DNA of 64,000 nucleotides from positions 615,001-679,000 of the forward strand of contig NZ_CP018155.1 of assembly GCF_001889045.1 (NCBI RefSeq). The letters are read 5' to 3'. Under the pieces are notes generated by a model, which made no database searches, had not been told where the DNA came from, and saw only the letters and a list, made by a program, of their open reading frames with translations. Every line of letters starts with the position of its first letter. Position 1 is the stretch's first letter. The DNA comes from Tenacibaculum todarodis (GTDB lineage Bacteria > Bacteroidota > Bacteroidia > Flavobacteriales > Flavobacteriaceae). This document shows, piece after piece, positions 1 through 8,259 of this stretch. The position numbers and the translations under genes were made by a program.

Positions 1-336
1 AGAGGTTTCAATATGTGTTTTAATTCCTTTTTCTTGAAGCTGATTAGTAATATAATCTAAGGACCACATTAAAGGTTCTCCACCGGTAATAACAACAGTT
101 TTAGCGTATTTAGCTGTGTTTTCTACAATTAAATCTGTTTTAGTTGGTGGATGCAAATCTGCGTTCCAACTTTCTTTAACATCGCACCAATGACAACCAA
201 CATCGCAACCTCCAATTCGTATAAAATAGGCAGCAGTTCCTGTATGTGCGCCTTCTCCTTGAATGGTATAAAATTCTTCCATTAACGGAAGCATTTCTCC
301 TTTATTTATTAATTCTTGTACTTCTTTTTTCAACAT
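1..336 (-). CDS. queE: 7-carboxy-7-deazaguanine synthase (QueE), 5' part only
   Basis: This is the N-terminal 112 codons of a radical SAM enzyme; the rest lies beyond the left edge. The translation has the QueE signature FYTIQGEGAHTGTAAYFIRIG followed by C44-x3-C48-x2-C51, the cysteines that hold the 4Fe-4S cluster, and then the ITGGEP motif near residue 100. QueE converts 6-carboxy-tetrahydropterin to 7-carboxy-7-deazaguanine in the queuosine (preQ0) pathway. The ATG at 336 is the first one after a TATCTTTG promoter element at 351-344, which leaves only about 7 bases between promoter and start codon. The neighbouring ATPase gene is divergent. Confidence 0.9.
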   Translation of the reverse strand, partial: MLKKEVQELINKGEMLPLMEEFYTIQGEGAHTGTAAYFIRIGGCDVGCHWCDVKESWNADLHPPTKTDLIVENTAKYAKTVVITGGEPLMWSLDYITNQLQEKGIKTHIETS

Positions 337-343
337 AAGAGTG

Positions 344-351
344 CAAAGATA
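344..351 (-). promoter_or_regulatory. -7 promoter element of queE
   Basis: TATCTTTG on the minus strand fits the Bacteroidota -7 consensus TAnnTTTG. It sits 7 bases before the queE ATG, so the transcript would be leaderless or nearly so. No good TTG was found at the -33 distance. Confidence 0.5.
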
Positions 352-438
352 AGTAACATTCAATTTTTATGAATGTTTTAATAATGATTTTTCCTATTTT
401 TACGTGATTTTAAAATAAAAGCGTTTAAAATTTTAAAG

Positions 439-1959
439 ATGAGTAAAAACGAAGAATTCTTAAATTACATTAACGAAGGTTATAAAACTAAAGGCGAGTT
501 TATTAACCTTGGAGCAGCAATGTTAGGTGAAGAAACGATAACAGATGCGTTTGTTAAGATTCCTTTAAAAACATTGAATAGACATGGTTTAATTGCTGGA
601 GCAACCGGAACTGGTAAAACAAAAACTTTGCAAGTTTTGGCTGAAAACATGTCGGAACAAGGAATTCCTGTTTTATTGATGGATGTTAAAGGTGATTTAA
701 GTGGATTGGCACAACCAAGTCCAGGACATGCAAAGATTGATGAACGTCACGAAAAGATTGGTTTCGATTTTGAAGCTAAGAAGTTTCCTATAGAAATTTT
801 ATCAATATCTGAACAAGATGGAGTTCGTTTACGTGCTACGGTTTCTGAATTTGGACCAGTTTTACTTTCAAGAATTTTAGATTTAACAGAAACGCAATCC
901 GGTATTGTAGCTATTATTTTTAAATATTGTGATGATAATAAATTACCATTATTAGATTTAAAAGACTTCAAAAAAATATTACAATTTATAACTGCTGAAG
1001 GTAAAGAAGAAATTCAGGCTGAATATGGACGTGTTTCTACTGCAAGTACAGGGTCTATTCTACGTAAAATAGTAGAAATTGAACAGCAAGGTGGTGCGTT
1101 ATTCTTTGGTGAAAAATCTTTTGAAGTTGAAGATTTAACTAGAATTGATGAAAACGGACGTGGATTAATTTCAGTTTTACGTTTAACAGATATTCAAGAC
1201 AGACCAAAATTATTTTCAACCTTTATGTTACAATTATTAGCTGAAGTATATGAAACTTTTCCAGAACAAGGAGATAGCGGAAGACCTGAGTTAGTAATTT
1301 TTATAGACGAAGCACATTTAGTGTTTGATCAAGCTTCTAAAGCATTATTAAGTCAAATAGAAAGCATCGTAAAGTTAATTAGATCTAAAGGAATTGGGCT
1401 GTATTTTGTAACTCAAAATCCTAAAGATGTGCCAGAAGATATTTTAGCGCAATTGGGTATGAAAGTTCAACATGCTTTAAGAGCTTTTACAGCAAAAGAC
1501 AGAAAAGCTATTAAATTGGCCGCAGAAAACTATCCAGACTCAAAATATTATGTTACTAAAGACGTTTTAACTCAATTAGGAATTGGGGAAGCATTTGTTT
1601 CCGTTTTAAATGAAAAAGGGATTCCAACTCCATTAGCGCGTACAATGTTACGTGCACCAATGAGTAGAATGGACGTTTTAACTCCAAAAGAAATAAAACA
1701 AGTTTTAGATAATTCTAGGTTAATACCAAAGTACAATGAAGAAGTAGATAGAGAAAGTGCTTACGAAATGCTTAATGGTAAAATAGATAAAATAAACAAG
1801 GAGAAAACCGAAGAAGAAGAAAGAAAGGAAAAAGAGAAAACACGTAAAAGAAGTTCTTCTACTAGTAGAAGAAGTACAAGACAAAATCCAATTATTAAAG
1901 TATTAACCAGTGCTACATTTATTAGAAGTGTATTTGGTATCTTAAAAAAAGTATTATAA
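439..1959 (+). CDS. HerA/YjgR-like DUF853 ATPase
   Basis: A 506-residue P-loop ATPase of the DUF853 (E. coli YjgR) family, related to the HerA/FtsK bipolar helicases. The Walker A motif GATGTGKT is at residues 54-61, followed by a DVKGDLSGLAQ stretch typical of the family. The Walker B motif (VIFIDEAHL) is near residue 288 and a TQNPKDVPEDILAQLG sensor-like region follows. The C-terminal tail (about 440-490) is strongly basic and charged (EEEERKEKEKTRKRSSS). The biological role of the family is not settled; it is cytoplasmic and has no partner gene here. The next gene, a lipoprotein, follows 17 bases later on the same strand. Confidence 0.85.
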   Translation: MSKNEEFLNYINEGYKTKGEFINLGAAMLGEETITDAFVKIPLKTLNRHGLIAGATGTGKTKTLQVLAENMSEQGIPVLLMDVKGDLSGLAQPSPGHAKIDERHEKIGFDFEAKKFPIEILSISEQDGVRLRATVSEFGPVLLSRILDLTETQSGIVAIIFKYCDDNKLPLLDLKDFKKILQFITAEGKEEIQAEYGRVSTASTGSILRKIVEIEQQGGALFFGEKSFEVEDLTRIDENGRGLISVLRLTDIQDRPKLFSTFMLQLLAEVYETFPEQGDSGRPELVIFIDEAHLVFDQASKALLSQIESIVKLIRSKGIGLYFVTQNPKDVPEDILAQLGMKVQHALRAFTAKDRKAIKLAAENYPDSKYYVTKDVLTQLGIGEAFVSVLNEKGIPTPLARTMLRAPMSRMDVLTPKEIKQVLDNSRLIPKYNEEVDRESAYEMLNGKIDKINKEKTEEEERKEKEKTRKRSSSTSRRSTRQNPIIKVLTSATFIRSVFGILKKVL

Positions 1960-1976
1960 AAAAACTAAACATAAAA

Positions 1977-2540
1977 ATGAAGAACATATTTAAACTAGCA
2001 TCAGTCTTATTAATTTCATTAGTATTTATAAAATGTGGAAATGGCGGTAAATTTGATGTAGCTAAAGGTAAAGTTGGTCAATTAACAACTAAAACTACTG
2101 TACAAGAATTAGAGACCATTTTTAAGAATGATTCTATTGTTAAAATTTTAAGTGAAGGAGCAAAAGGTGATAATTATTTTCAAGATGACGATGAGTATGA
2201 AATCTATGAAAAAGGAGGGAAGCATCTTTTAACTATTACACCAAAAGAACAATTAGATTCAACTTCTACATTAAAGAGTATTAAAATTTTAGATGAGCGT
2301 TTTAAAACTGCATCAGGTTTAAATTTAAAATCTACTTTTGAGGAAATAAACGCAAATAATATTATAAATAAAGTAGAAACGTCATTTTCTTCTGCATCAT
2401 TATTTTTAGATGAATTAAATGCTACTATTGCTATTGATAAAGAAGAACTAGGAATAAAAGAAAACAATATGCAAAAAGTTAGCAAAGAACAAATTCCTGA
2501 TTTAGCAAAAATTAAATCTTTTATAATTTGGTTTAATTAA
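1977..2540 (+). CDS. Predicted lipoprotein of unknown function
   Basis: A 187-residue protein that starts with a lysine-containing N-region, a hydrophobic stretch and a lipobox (VFIKC, Cys20), so it should be lipid-anchored after export. The mature part is charged and mostly polar, with a segment (about residues 30-100) that reads like a small alpha/beta domain; I do not recognise the family. It follows the ATPase gene by 17 bases and is directly followed by the next small gene, so the three probably form one transcription unit. Confidence 0.7.
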   Translation: MKNIFKLASVLLISLVFIKCGNGGKFDVAKGKVGQLTTKTTVQELETIFKNDSIVKILSEGAKGDNYFQDDDEYEIYEKGGKHLLTITPKEQLDSTSTLKSIKILDERFKTASGLNLKSTFEEINANNIINKVETSFSSASLFLDELNATIAIDKEELGIKENNMQKVSKEQIPDLAKIKSFIIWFN

Positions 2541-2546
2541 TTGGTA

Positions 2547-2942
2547 ATGAGTTTTTCTATTTTAAATAACAAAGAAACTATTTTATATCCTAATTCGCAG
2601 TTTGAAAGAAGGGTAATTCTTCAATATTACTTAGATAATGATATTCAAATAGATGAGGAAGAAAGAAAAATTCTTTTAGAATGTATTGCTGTAGAACCTG
2701 AGAGTATAGGTATTATAGGTTGCCTTTTAAACGATAAAACGCATTTAAATACTTTAAGATTAGCTATTGGTTTTATGAATAAATCTAACATCAAATTAGC
2801 TAATTTAGCTACTAAATATTTAGAAGAATTAAGTATTGAAGAAGCTGATAATTATTATTATGTTGAAAAGGGATTTGATGAGTTTACAGATGTTGAAAAA
2901 GATGTTGAGAGTGTTTATAATATAGTTTACTTTCCTTATTAG
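2547..2942 (+). CDS. Small acidic protein of unknown function
   Basis: About 131 residues, acidic, helix-rich, ending in a tyrosine- and aspartate-rich tail (DNYYYVEKGFDEFTD). The first ATG is at 2547; an in-frame TTG at 2541 directly abuts the stop of the lipoprotein gene and would add two residues. No signal peptide or recognisable motif is visible. The cupin gene follows after one base, so translational coupling along this cluster is likely. Confidence 0.6.
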   Translation: MSFSILNNKETILYPNSQFERRVILQYYLDNDIQIDEEERKILLECIAVEPESIGIIGCLLNDKTHLNTLRLAIGFMNKSNIKLANLATKYLEELSIEEADNYYYVEKGFDEFTDVEKDVESVYNIVYFPY

Positions 2943-2943
2943 T

Positions 2944-3312
2944 ATGAAAAAATATACAATACAAAAAACTCCGTTTGTGGTTCCAACAACAGATGGAAAA
3001 ATAATAAAAGAGCATTTTGGTAATGCTACTGATAAAAATTCTAAGGTAAGTATTGCACATATGATTGCTCCTGCTGGTTGGTCAGAACCTTTTCAAACAC
3101 CTAAATTTGATGAATACACTTACATAATAAGTGGTAAAAAGCAATTTATTATAGATGGAGAAACAGTTGTTTTAGAAGCTGGTCAATCTATAAAAATTGA
3201 AAAACACACACGAGTGCAATACTCTAATCCTTTTACTGATGAATGTGTTTATTTAGCTGTTTGTCTACCTGCTTTTTCTATTGATTTGGTTAATAGAGAA
3301 GAAGAATTATAA
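2944..3312 (+). CDS. Small cupin-domain protein
   Basis: A 122-residue single-domain cupin. The double-stranded beta-helix pattern is clear: FDEYTYIISGKKQFIIDGE followed by LEAGQSIKIEKHTRVQYSNP. The first cupin motif keeps E but lacks the usual pair of histidines, so metal binding is doubtful and the chemistry cannot be told. Its 3' end overlaps the convergent ZIP transporter gene by six bases. Confidence 0.75.
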   Translation: MKKYTIQKTPFVVPTTDGKIIKEHFGNATDKNSKVSIAHMIAPAGWSEPFQTPKFDEYTYIISGKKQFIIDGETVVLEAGQSIKIEKHTRVQYSNPFTDECVYLAVCLPAFSIDLVNREEEL

Positions 3313-3984
3313 AGTAAATACTGTTAGAAGTATTCCTAATAATATTGCTCCAAATTTCTGAAAATTAAACTTATGATTTTCAGTGCTTTCAAAAAGTATT
3401 ATGGTTGAAATGTGTAAGAATACACCAATTATAAAGGCAGTAATTTCTGTATTATAGGTTTCTAAAATTGGTAGATAATTAGATAAAAACATACCTAAAG
3501 GACTCATTAAAGAAAATATTGCTAAAAAGAAAATAACTTTTTGCTTGCTATATTTAGCATGCAATAAAAAGGTTGTTAACACTATAGCAATCGGAATTTT
3601 ATGTACAATTATTGCCCATAATAAGTTATCATTTGCATGATGTATTGGTAAACCTTCTGAAAATGCATGAATACATAAACTTATAAATAATAACCAAGGA
3701 AATTTGTTGTCGTTAGTATGTAAATGAATATGTCCATGTTCTGCACCTTTAGAAAATGATTCTAAAACAGATTGTAATAAAATTCCTACGAGAATTAAAA
3801 TACCAACATTTTTAACGCTAGAAGCATGTATATAAACTTCTGGTAAAAGATGTAGTATAGTTACTGATAATAAATATGCGCCACTAAAAGCTAATAGTAA
3901 ACGAACTAAATTTTTGTTTGGTTTTTTTAATAAAACCAAAACAGCGCCTAAGATTACTGATAAAATTAATAAAATATAACTCAT
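3307..3984 (-). CDS. ZIP-family divalent metal transporter
   Basis: A 225-residue polytopic inner-membrane protein with about seven to eight hydrophobic segments. It carries the ZIP signatures HAFSEGLPIHH (transmembrane segment 4) and HKIPIAIVL (segment 5), the residues that form the binuclear metal site, plus a histidine-rich loop (HGHIHLHTND) between earlier segments. Zinc or iron uptake is the usual family role; the metal cannot be read from sequence. It overlaps the upstream methyltransferase stop by four bases (ATGA), so the two are co-transcribed. Confidence 0.85.
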   Translation of the reverse strand: MSYILLILSVILGAVLVLLKKPNKNLVRLLLAFSGAYLLSVTILHLLPEVYIHASSVKNVGILILVGILLQSVLESFSKGAEHGHIHLHTNDNKFPWLLFISLCIHAFSEGLPIHHANDNLLWAIIVHKIPIAIVLTTFLLHAKYSKQKVIFFLAIFSLMSPLGMFLSNYLPILETYNTEITAFIIGVFLHISTIILFESTENHKFNFQKFGAILLGILLTVFTL

Positions 3985-4703
3985 TTTAGTACAAAAATTA
4001 AACGATCAGATGTTTTTGCTTCGAAGGGTTCTAGTTTATAATTACCAAAAATTTGTTGTATTTCTAAACCTACTTCTTCAAAATATTGTTGAAATTTTTC
4101 TAATTCTAAAAACTTAACTTGTTCTGTAAAATTATGTTGCTTACCATCTGCAAAAAAAGAAATGTGTTTTAATATAAATCCGTTTTTGATTTCTCGCTGA
4201 ATGTGAAACTCAATATTTTCTATGTTTTTTGTTTCCTTTTTTACAATGCTTTCTTTTAATTTAGCAACATTTAAAAAATCTAAAACTAAATAGCCATCTT
4301 CTTTTAATCCATTTTTCATGGACTTTAAAACGGTAATATCTTCACTGTCTGCTTCAAAATATCCAAAACTTGTAAAAAGATTAAAAACAGCCTCGTATTT
4401 GTTTTCTAGGGGATTACGCATATCCCAAACTTCGAATTTTAAATTCTCATTTTCAAATTGTTTTGCGTGTTTTATACTGTTTTTACTTAAATCTCCTCCT
4501 GTTACTTTATAACCAAGGGAATTTAAGAAAACTGAATGACGTCCTTTACCGCAAGGTAAATCGGCAATATGTGCTGTGGTTGGTAATTGTAAAAACTGCG
4601 TTATGTTTTTCATAAACAATTGCGCATCGTTATCATTTCTATGTTTATATAATATATGATAATATGGTGTATTAAACCAAGATGTAAACCAGTCAACAGT
4701 CAT
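3981..4703 (-). CDS. Class I SAM-dependent methyltransferase
   Basis: A 240-residue Rossmann methyltransferase. Motif I is IADLPCGKGRHSVFL near residue 45 and an acidic motif (GGDLSKNSIKHAK) follows. The family is common in Flavobacteriaceae and the substrate is unknown. No signal peptide. The first gene of a two-gene unit with the ZIP transporter (ATGA overlap). Confidence 0.8.
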   Translation of the reverse strand: MTVDWFTSWFNTPYYHILYKHRNDNDAQLFMKNITQFLQLPTTAHIADLPCGKGRHSVFLNSLGYKVTGGDLSKNSIKHAKQFENENLKFEVWDMRNPLENKYEAVFNLFTSFGYFEADSEDITVLKSMKNGLKEDGYLVLDFLNVAKLKESIVKKETKNIENIEFHIQREIKNGFILKHISFFADGKQHNFTEQVKFLELEKFQQYFEEVGLEIQQIFGNYKLEPFEAKTSDRLIFVLK

Positions 4704-4851
4704 TTAAAAAATTTCTAAAAATTAGATAATTATTACTTAAAATATTGGAGAGAAAATAGTTTTCTTTGGCCAATAGCCCTTTATAGGCTTTCATAATTTT
4801 AAGGTCGTAAAAATAGGCATTTCTTACATTTTTATAACCAATTTTTTAACC

Positions 4852-4859
4852 TACTTTTG
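4852..4859 (+). promoter_or_regulatory. Possible -7 element upstream of the rlmL-like gene
   Basis: TACTTTTG fits TAnnTTTG. If used, it gives a leader of about 150 bases that contains the whole GCGTTA repeat (copy A). No TTG at the right distance was found, so support is limited. The 300-base gap before the gene holds nothing else but this and the repeat. Confidence 0.35.
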
Positions 4860-4888
4860 TGGTTGCAAATAAGAGCATGTTGTTGTGC

Positions 4889-4990
4889 GCGTTAGCGATT
4901 GAAACGGCATCCTTTTTTTGAGGCACGAAAAAAAAGATATAGTGGAAAGCGCGACTTGGTCCTGAATGCTTTCAGGATAAAGTAACGCCC
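4889..4990 (+). repeat. GCGTTA interspersed repeat, copy A
   Basis: Starts with GCGTTAGCGATTGAAACGGC and the ATCC-T-run block, continues through AAAAAGATATAGTGGAAAGC and ends GTAACGCCC. The two ends can pair (GCGTTA/TAACGC). Inside is the TCCTGAATGCTTTCAGGA hairpin that copy C shares. It lies in the probable leader of the methyltransferase gene at 5009. Confidence 0.8.
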
Positions 4991-5008
4991 AAATAAAAAA
5001 TAAAGATT

Positions 5009-6211
5009 TTGGAAAGAACTGACTTTAAAATGACCGCAACCACCATGAAAGGTTTGGAAGGTGTGTTGGCAAATGAGCTTAAGAAATTAGGCGCACAAGA
5101 TGTAAAAGAAGGAATTAGAAGCGTAAGTTTTAGAGGTGATAAAGGTTTTTTATACAAGGCAAATATTGCATTGAGAACTGCTATTAGAATCTTAAAACCC
5201 ATTAAATTTTGCAAGGTATATGATGAAGAAGATTTATACGAAGCAATACAAAAAATTAAGTGGGAAAAGTATTTAGATGCGGAAGGAACATTTGCAGTTG
5301 CAGCTGTTGTAAACTCTAAGAATTTTACATCTAATTCTCATTATATTTCTTTAAAATCTAAGGATGGAATTGCAGATTATTTTAGACATAAATATAGCAA
5401 AAGACCTAATGTAGATTTAAAATATCCGGATGTAAAAGTACACATTCACATACAGAAAGAATGGTTAACTATTTCTTTAGATTCTTCTGGAGATTCTTTA
5501 CATAAAAGAGGATATAGAAGTGCTACGAATATTGCACCAATAAACGAAGTTTTAGCGGCTGGTTTGGTAATGCTTTCTGGTTATACAGGTGACGAAAATT
5601 TTATTGACCCAATGTGTGGTTCTGGGACAATTTTAATTGAAGCTGCTATGATTGCTAACAATATTCCAGCAAATATTAACCGTAAGCATTTTGGTTTTGA
5701 AAACTGGAAGGATTATAATGAAGACTTGTATTATACAATTCAAGATTCGTTATTAAAAAAGATTACAAATTCGCATTTTAAAATAATGGGGTTTGATAAA
5801 GCGCCATCTGCAGTTAATAAAGCAAAACAAAACGTTATTAATGCCAATTTAGAAGAGTTTATTGGAATACATCATGTTAACTTTTTTAATTCTAAGAAAG
5901 AAGTTTTCGGTAACACTACAATTTTGTTTAATCCGCCTTATGGAGAGCGTTTAAATATTGATGTAAATGAGTTTTATGGTAAAATAGGAGATACATTAAA
6001 AAATAATTACCCTGGTTCTACAGCTTGGTTAATTACTTCTGACATGGATGCTTTAAAGAATGTTGGATTAAGAACATCAAAGAGAATACCGCTTAAAAAC
6101 GGTGATTTAGATACTAGATTTGTAAAGTACGAATTGTATGAAGGAAGTAGAAAGGAAAAGAAACGAGATCGTTTTGAAACTCTTTTGAATAATTCTGACG
6201 AAGAAGAATAA
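5009..6211 (+). CDS. RlmL/YpsC-type 23S rRNA guanine-N2 methyltransferase
   Basis: A 400-residue RNA methyltransferase. The N-terminal THUMP domain (about 20-150, with KGLEGVLANELKKLGAQDV and SNSHYISLKSKDGIADYF) precedes a UPF0020 methyltransferase domain with FIDPMCGSGTILIEAAM (SAM site, about 197) and ILFNPPYGERL (catalytic NPPY, about 307). It methylates guanine N2 in 23S rRNA by homology. The TTG at 5009 is chosen because conservation seems to begin before the internal ATG at 5030. A strong hairpin terminator follows the stop. Confidence 0.88.
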   Translation: MERTDFKMTATTMKGLEGVLANELKKLGAQDVKEGIRSVSFRGDKGFLYKANIALRTAIRILKPIKFCKVYDEEDLYEAIQKIKWEKYLDAEGTFAVAAVVNSKNFTSNSHYISLKSKDGIADYFRHKYSKRPNVDLKYPDVKVHIHIQKEWLTISLDSSGDSLHKRGYRSATNIAPINEVLAAGLVMLSGYTGDENFIDPMCGSGTILIEAAMIANNIPANINRKHFGFENWKDYNEDLYYTIQDSLLKKITNSHFKIMGFDKAPSAVNKAKQNVINANLEEFIGIHHVNFFNSKKEVFGNTTILFNPPYGERLNIDVNEFYGKIGDTLKNNYPGSTAWLITSDMDALKNVGLRTSKRIPLKNGDLDTRFVKYELYEGSRKEKKRDRFETLLNNSDEEE

Positions 6212-6245
6212 AAAAATCCGCTGTTTACTAACAGCGGATTTTTTT
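6211..6245. terminator. Bidirectional rho-independent terminator
   Basis: Perfect 11-bp stem AATCCGCTGTT/AACAGCGGATT with a TACT loop, A-run on the left and T-run on the right. It serves both the methyltransferase (+) and the pentapeptide-repeat gene (-), which converge here. Confidence 0.9.
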
Positions 6246-6262
6246 GTTACATATTGTAATTC

Positions 6263-7033
6263 TTATTTGTTTTTTAAATCGGACTTACTAAAACCTCTAC
6301 CGTTAATTGAGGTGTATTTTGTGTCAATTTCATAATTAACTTCCATATTTTTGATGTCAAATTCGCCAGTAACCTTAGTATATTTTAAATTTAAATCTTC
6401 TTGAAACTTGGTGTTATTAAAAGATACACCATCTTTAAATTTAGAATATTTAAACGTTGCAGTTTCTTTAAAAATTGAATTTGCAAAACTTACATTTTCT
6501 CTAAACTCAGCATATTTAAAAGTAGCAGGTTCTTCAAAAATGGTGTTATTAAAGCTAATTGCTCTATCAAATTTTGCGTACTTAAAAGTATTATCATCTT
6601 TAAATTTTGATCCAGAAAAGTCTGTATCACGTTCAAAATCAGAATACTTAAACATAGCTTTGCGTTCAAACGTACAATCTTTAAAAGTAACTGTGCTTTC
6701 AAAATCGGCTGTAAATGTATAACCACTGTCTTCATCTGGAATATAAGCTAAAACATCATCTGTAAATACACAGTTTATAAATGAAATTTTGCTTTCTATA
6801 ATTTTTGTTACTTCGTTACTGCCGCCGTTATTCCACCATTTTTTTCTTTTTGGTAGTTTTGGTAAAGCTTCATCCATGTAAGTTAAATCTAAAACACCTT
6901 CTATAGTTGCATTAGAAATTGTAATTTTTTTTCCGTCTTTAATGTCTTTTAATAAATCTGAAGCATGGATAGTTTTTTGAGAAAACCCTGCAGTTATAAA
7001 TAAAAGAAATAGTAGTGTAGCTGTATTTTTCAT
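6263..7033 (-). CDS. Exported pentapeptide-repeat-like protein
   Basis: A 256-residue protein with a signal peptide (cleavage near FSQ, residue 19). From about residue 105 to 230 it has a clear 20-residue period, with phenylalanine at every fifth position (for example ATFKYAEFRENVSFANSIFK). Twenty residues equal one coil of the right-handed quadrilateral beta-helix of pentapeptide-repeat proteins. Unlike the gyrase-protecting Qnr/MfpA proteins it is exported, so a structural or surface role is more likely. The DNA shows the same 60-base period, a sign of unit duplication. Confidence 0.75.
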   Translation of the reverse strand: MKNTATLLFLLFITAGFSQKTIHASDLLKDIKDGKKITISNATIEGVLDLTYMDEALPKLPKRKKWWNNGGSNEVTKIIESKISFINCVFTDDVLAYIPDEDSGYTFTADFESTVTFKDCTFERKAMFKYSDFERDTDFSGSKFKDDNTFKYAKFDRAISFNNTIFEEPATFKYAEFRENVSFANSIFKETATFKYSKFKDGVSFNNTKFQEDLNLKYTKVTGEFDIKNMEVNYEIDTKYTSINGRGFSKSDLKNK

Positions 7034-7100
7034 CTTTATTGTTTTTAGAATGATTACACTTTAAAGACCAAAATAAAGTTAAGTTGTGACAGTTTTAAAT

Positions 7101-7136
7101 AAAAAAAATGAGCTGGTACATTTTATACCAACTCAT
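7101..7136 (-). terminator. Terminator after the AraC-type gene
   Basis: Hairpin TGAGCTGGTA / TACCAACTCA (one G-U pair) followed on the minus strand by a run of eight T. It lies downstream of the regulator gene at 7245-8051 and upstream of the pentapeptide-repeat gene. Confidence 0.7.
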
Positions 7137-7244
7137 ACAAAACTTATTATTTAATGTGTTTCCCCCAAAACATATAAATATATATAAGCTTATAGTAGCT
7201 AAGTTAATAAAAGATATGAAATATTAATTGTAAATAATCGTAAA

Positions 7245-8051
7245 TTAATTTTTTAAAGCTTCTTTTATTAGCGTAAAATCTTTTTTAAAGTATTCTTTAG
7301 GAGATTTAGATGTAAATGATTTAAAATCTTTCGCAAAATGAGATTCATCATAATAATCATACATATAAACTAAATCTTTTAATTCAATTTTATTTTTTTC
7401 ATATTTTTCCATTAATTTTTTAAAGCGATAAATTCTCATGTATTTAGAAGGAGTTAAACCAACTATTTTTTTAAACTGAGTTTCTAACGTTTTTTGACCA
7501 AAAGGTATTACTGCTAATAAATCTTTTACAGATAGCATTCCTTGCTCTTTATGTATTAACTCTATAACATTGTCTATTGCTTTGGTATTTTTGTTTTCAA
7601 TTAATGGAAAGCTTAGTAATAAGCTTTCTAAATTATTAAATAAACTATCAAAATCATTATTATGTGAGTTAAAAATTACTTGAAATTTAGTAGAAAAATC
7701 GTTGTTCATTAGCTCGGGAGTACTATGTTTATTTGTAAACTTAGATATATCTAAATTTGTTAGTTTATGCAAAGCAGTTGGCTTAAAATTTATACCACAA
7801 GAATAACCAACTTCTTCAACTAAAAAATTATAAGACTTGTAAAATTGGCCATTAATTACTAATTTTTTAAGTTCATTTTCTTTTTTTCCAATTTTTGCTT
7901 TTTGCCCATTGTTATAAATAAAAGTAAATCCAGAAAAACCAAAAGGCATCATAACAATATTAAAAGGTAGCGCATTTTCTGAATAAGAAATATGATAGAA
8001 TTCATCTACCAAATGGCCAGTTTTTTCTATATCATAATAAGTTAGATTCAT
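7245..8051 (-). CDS. AraC-family transcriptional regulator
   Basis: A 268-residue regulator. The N-terminal part (about 10-110) resembles the DUF6597-type sensor domain (LPFNIVMMPFGFSGFTFIYN). The C-terminal AraC domain (about 165-260) has two helix-turn-helices; IPFGQKTLETQFKKIVGLTPSKYMRIYRF and DYYDESHFAKDFKSFTSKSPKEYF are recognisable halves. It is divergent from the DUF2807 gene at 8260, with 208 bases between, so it may regulate that gene; this is inference from position only. Confidence 0.85.
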   Translation of the reverse strand: MNLTYYDIEKTGHLVDEFYHISYSENALPFNIVMMPFGFSGFTFIYNNGQKAKIGKKENELKKLVINGQFYKSYNFLVEEVGYSCGINFKPTALHKLTNLDISKFTNKHSTPELMNNDFSTKFQVIFNSHNNDFDSLFNNLESLLLSFPLIENKNTKAIDNVIELIHKEQGMLSVKDLLAVIPFGQKTLETQFKKIVGLTPSKYMRIYRFKKLMEKYEKNKIELKDLVYMYDYYDESHFAKDFKSFTSKSPKEYFKKDFTLIKEALKN

Positions 8052-8259
8052 TTTCTCCTTTTTTTTTGGTTAAAATAGTACTATTTTTAAATAAAATAGT
8101 ACGAATTATCTATTTTATTGTTTATCCAATTTTTTAGGGCTAAAAAAGTCCAAAATTTATTTTTATTTACAAAAAATGAATGAAAGAGTCACAAAACGTA
8201 ATTATATAAGTCTTTTATGTAGTAACAACTGATATTAAAAATAAACTAAATTAACAACC

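Noticed and set aside
6263..7033. Qnr/MfpA-like gyrase protection protein
   Set aside because: It has a clear signal peptide, so it leaves the cytoplasm, and it lacks the Qnr loop organisation.
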